A stretch of DNA of 64,000 bases from Flaviramulus sp. Lineage in GTDB: Bacteria; Bacteroidota; Bacteroidia; Flavobacteriales; Flavobacteriaceae. Every line of letters begins with the position of its first letter. The first letter of the stretch is position 1. The notes under the pieces are model-generated. The model had not been told where the DNA came from, did not search any database, and saw only the letters and a program-made list of their open reading frames with translations. A program made the position numbers and the translations under genes. The DNA lies in NCBI GenBank assembly GCA_030731745.1, contig JANQTJ010000037.1:2315-66314 (forward strand), written 5' to 3'. Shown piece by piece: positions 62,202 through 64,000 of this stretch.

Positions 62202-62891
62202 ATGAAAATTAGTCAAGAACAAATAGAAGATTTGTATGCTTTTACAAGAAAGCATTTTGTAGAATGGTATGATTTACAATCAGAATTGGTAGATCATTTA
62301 GCTAATGATATTGAAGCGGTCTGGGAAGAAACGCCAACATTATCTTACACCGAAGCAAGAGACCGTGCATTTAAAAAATTTGGTGTTTTTGGTTTTATGG
62401 ATGTTATTGAAAAACGTCAAAAATCCATTAGTAAGCGTTATACTAAATACTTGTTTACAGAATTAAAAAAATGGTTTCAAATCCCCCAAATAGTAGCAAC
62501 TCTGGCTTTGTTTTTATTTTTTTTCGTATCATTTTCATCTGGTATTTCAGAGTATTTATTAATAAGCTATTACATAATCGCTATAATATGGAGTAGTTAC
62601 AAAGGTATTCAATTAAACAGAGAATTTAGAAGAAGAAAAGAACAATCAAATAAAAAATGGTTGTTAGAAGAGATTATTTTTAGACAAGCAGGAGGTATTG
62701 GTTTTTTGTTTGTTGCTCAAATAGGTAATATTTACAATATGTCAGATTGGTTATTTAACGAAACTTATGTGATAATAATAACGTCTTTAGTTGCAACATT
62801 ACTGTGCTTAATTAATTATATTAGCTTTCAAGTAATACCAAACAAAGCAGAAAATTTATTAAAAGAAACCTATCCTGAGTTTGTTTTGTAA
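62202..62891 (+). CDS. HAAS-like membrane protein, second paralogue
   Basis: A 229-residue protein with an N-terminal helical domain (1-75) containing SELVDHLANDIEAV (27-40) and TEARDRAFKKFGVFGF, and about four hydrophobic segments from residue 96. The shared E-[ML]-V-D-H-[VL]-A-[SN]-D-[MI]-E-A core with the preceding gene shows duplication of the module. It is separated from it by 68 bp without a clear promoter, so cotranscription from padR is likely. Confidence 0.72.
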   Translation: MKISQEQIEDLYAFTRKHFVEWYDLQSELVDHLANDIEAVWEETPTLSYTEARDRAFKKFGVFGFMDVIEKRQKSISKRYTKYLFTELKKWFQIPQIVATLALFLFFFVSFSSGISEYLLISYYIIAIIWSSYKGIQLNREFRRRKEQSNKKWLLEEIIFRQAGGIGFLFVAQIGNIYNMSDWLFNETYVIIITSLVATLLCLINYISFQVIPNKAENLLKETYPEFVL

Positions 62892-62946
62892 CATTTTTAA
62901 TTTTTTTAATACTTATCTAATATTAACATTAACCAAAAAAAAGAAT

Positions 62947-63354
62947 ATGAAAAAAATTTTATTATTATGCACATTTGTTTTAGCAATTTCTACTCAAGTT
63001 AACGCACAAGACAATACAGATTTTAAAAAAGAAACCGTAGAGTTTTTAAAACTTACTGGTGCTGGTGAAGCTTTTGAAAATGCCATTGGTCAAATTGGTG
63101 CTATGGTTTCTGAAGAAAATAAAGCGGCTTATATTAAAGAAGCTCTAGGCACACTAGACAGGTTATATGATAAAATGGCGAACCTTTATATGGAAGAATT
63201 TACTCAAAACGAAATTAAAGAACTCGTAACATTTTATAATACAGATTTAGGTAAAAAATTAGCAACCAAACAATTGGACTTAACACAAAAAGCGATGATG
63301 TTTGGTCAGTCTTGGGGTATGGAAGTACAGGGCATTGCTCAAAAATATAACTAA
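62947..63354 (+). CDS. DUF2059-type periplasmic protein
   Basis: A 135-residue protein read from ATG 62947; an upstream in-frame ATG would add 22 residues before an obvious signal peptide (MKKILLLCTFVLAISTQVNA, cleavage before QDN) and is rejected. The mature helical part has ETVEFLKLTGAGEAFENAIG and LYMEEFTQNEIKELVTFYNT, typical of DUF2059, and lacks further motifs. The function is unknown; it follows the HAAS pair on the same strand. Confidence 0.85.
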   Translation: MKKILLLCTFVLAISTQVNAQDNTDFKKETVEFLKLTGAGEAFENAIGQIGAMVSEENKAAYIKEALGTLDRLYDKMANLYMEEFTQNEIKELVTFYNTDLGKKLATKQLDLTQKAMMFGQSWGMEVQGIAQKYN

Positions 63355-63363
63355 CAAAATCGT

Positions 63364-64000
63364 ATGATAAAGCTTTTTTTAAGTTTAGAATGGAAATCTT
63401 TTTTAAGATCAGCAAGCTTTGGTAAAAGCTTAGGAATTAAAATTTTTATGGGATTTCTTTCACTTTATTTCATAGGTGTTTTTTTAATTATGGGTATAGC
63501 TTTGTATCCAGGGTTAAAAAAAGCATTCCCAGATAATGATCCCTTACTCATTGTTAATAGCATTATTTTTTATTGGATTTTAGCCGATTTAGTTTTGAGG
63601 TTTTTTTTCCAGAAACTCCCAGTAATGAGTGTAAAACCACTTTTAATACTACCCATAAAACGCAGAAATGTTGTAAATTTTGTGTTAGGAAAATCGGCCT
63701 TATCATTTTTTAACTTTCTACCGTTATTTGCAATATTTCCTTTCGGAATTACCTTAATATTGAAAGATTATCCAACAGGTTCTGTTTTAGTTTGGATGTT
63801 GGCATTGATTTTAGTAACCCTCATCATCAATTTTTTAAACTTTATTTTAGAAAGTTTTTCCGCGGAGACAGAGCTGTCTTTTCTGCCTATTATTCTCTTA
63901 ACTGGAGGTTTGTATGCGCTTAATCATTTTAATATTATTTCTTTTAATGAAATAATTGGGCAAGGATTTAATGCTATTTACCAATCTCCAATGCTTGTTT
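63364..64000 (+). CDS. DUF5687 family membrane protein, truncated by window end
   Basis: At least 212 codons, open to the last base. It begins MIKLFLSLEWKSFLRSASFG and shows hydrophobic segments around 30-50, 64-80, 110-130 and 140-160. KPLLILPIKRRNVVNFVLGK between the second and third is the cytoplasmic block I associate with DUF5687, a Bacteroidota permease-like family usually followed by an ABC ATPase gene. It starts 9 bp after the DUF2059 gene. The rest and any ATPase partner lie beyond the window. Confidence 0.8.
   Translation, partial: MIKLFLSLEWKSFLRSASFGKSLGIKIFMGFLSLYFIGVFLIMGIALYPGLKKAFPDNDPLLIVNSIIFYWILADLVLRFFFQKLPVMSVKPLLILPIKRRNVVNFVLGKSALSFFNFLPLFAIFPFGITLILKDYPTGSVLVWMLALILVTLIINFLNFILESFSAETELSFLPIILLTGGLYALNHFNIISFNEIIGQGFNAIYQSPMLV

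Noticed and set aside
62881-62946. 22-residue N-terminal extension of the DUF2059 protein
   Set aside because: It would place a hydrophobic stretch before an intact signal peptide starting at 62947 and overlaps the preceding gene.
1-64000. tRNA, rRNA, CRISPR, insertion sequence, prophage or toxin-antitoxin genes
   Set aside because: Intergenic gaps were read for cloverleaf arms, direct repeat arrays and transposase motifs; none was found by eye. A covariance-model scan would settle small RNAs.

Overview
The window is a chromosomal segment of a low-GC member of the Bacteroidota, almost certainly family Flavobacteriaceae. Three things support this: the gene families (DUF4175, DUF4837, DUF5687, DUF6341/DUF6427 beside upp, DUF4254, PorT-like barrel, flavobacterial AlkB), the repeated promoter element TAnnTTTG upstream of many genes, and the scarcity of Shine-Dalgarno sequences. 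No rRNA, tRNA, CRISPR array, insertion sequence or phage gene was seen. No stretch over about 300 bp lacks a gene; the two longest gaps (14719-14963 and 18800-19019) hold promoters, a palindrome and one doubtful small ORF.

Positions 1-27000 are mostly housekeeping genes: a FemAB/GNAT-like protein, an SPFH/band-7 protein, an outer-membrane barrel, a frameshifted DUF6671 gene, pyrC, gltX, an AlkB-type monooxygenase, a giant coiled-coil DUF4175 protein overlapping ybeY, mnmG bracketed by two ParB-type parS palindromes, a methyltransferase, an OmpH-like lipoprotein, an MFS carrier, a lipid kinase with holB, pgk, a LysM transglycosylase with a DUF4837 lipoprotein, tatA, an M23 peptidase coupled to a GH3-family protein, and a protein with a nucleoside-phosphorylase-like C-terminal domain.

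Positions 27341-55088 are a surface polysaccharide locus. The plus strand runs without interruption from a Wzz-like protein through rfbBACD (dTDP-L-rhamnose), a TviB/TviC pair (UDP-GalNAcA) separated by an unknown lipoprotein gene, ligase/flippase/polymerase genes, glycosyltransferases, an asparagine-synthase-type amidotransferase, pglC-D-E-F homologues (UDP-N,N'-diacetylbacillosamine and its transfer to lipid), UDP-xylose synthase, and a second, polytopic initiating transferase. Three genes on the minus strand (WbuB-like transferase, wecB, CapK/PaaK-like adenylating enzyme) close the locus. The inferred product is a Wzx/Wzy-type glycan that may contain rhamnose, an amidated uronic acid and diacetylbacillosamine. 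Wza and a Wzc kinase are not in the window.

Positions 55090-64000 return to core and accessory genes: purD, DUF6341, DUF6427, upp, DUF4254 with a heptosyltransferase-like GT9, a PaaE-type ferredoxin reductase divergent from a PadR regulator operon with two HAAS-like membrane proteins, a DUF2059 protein, and the start of a DUF5687 permease cut by the window end.
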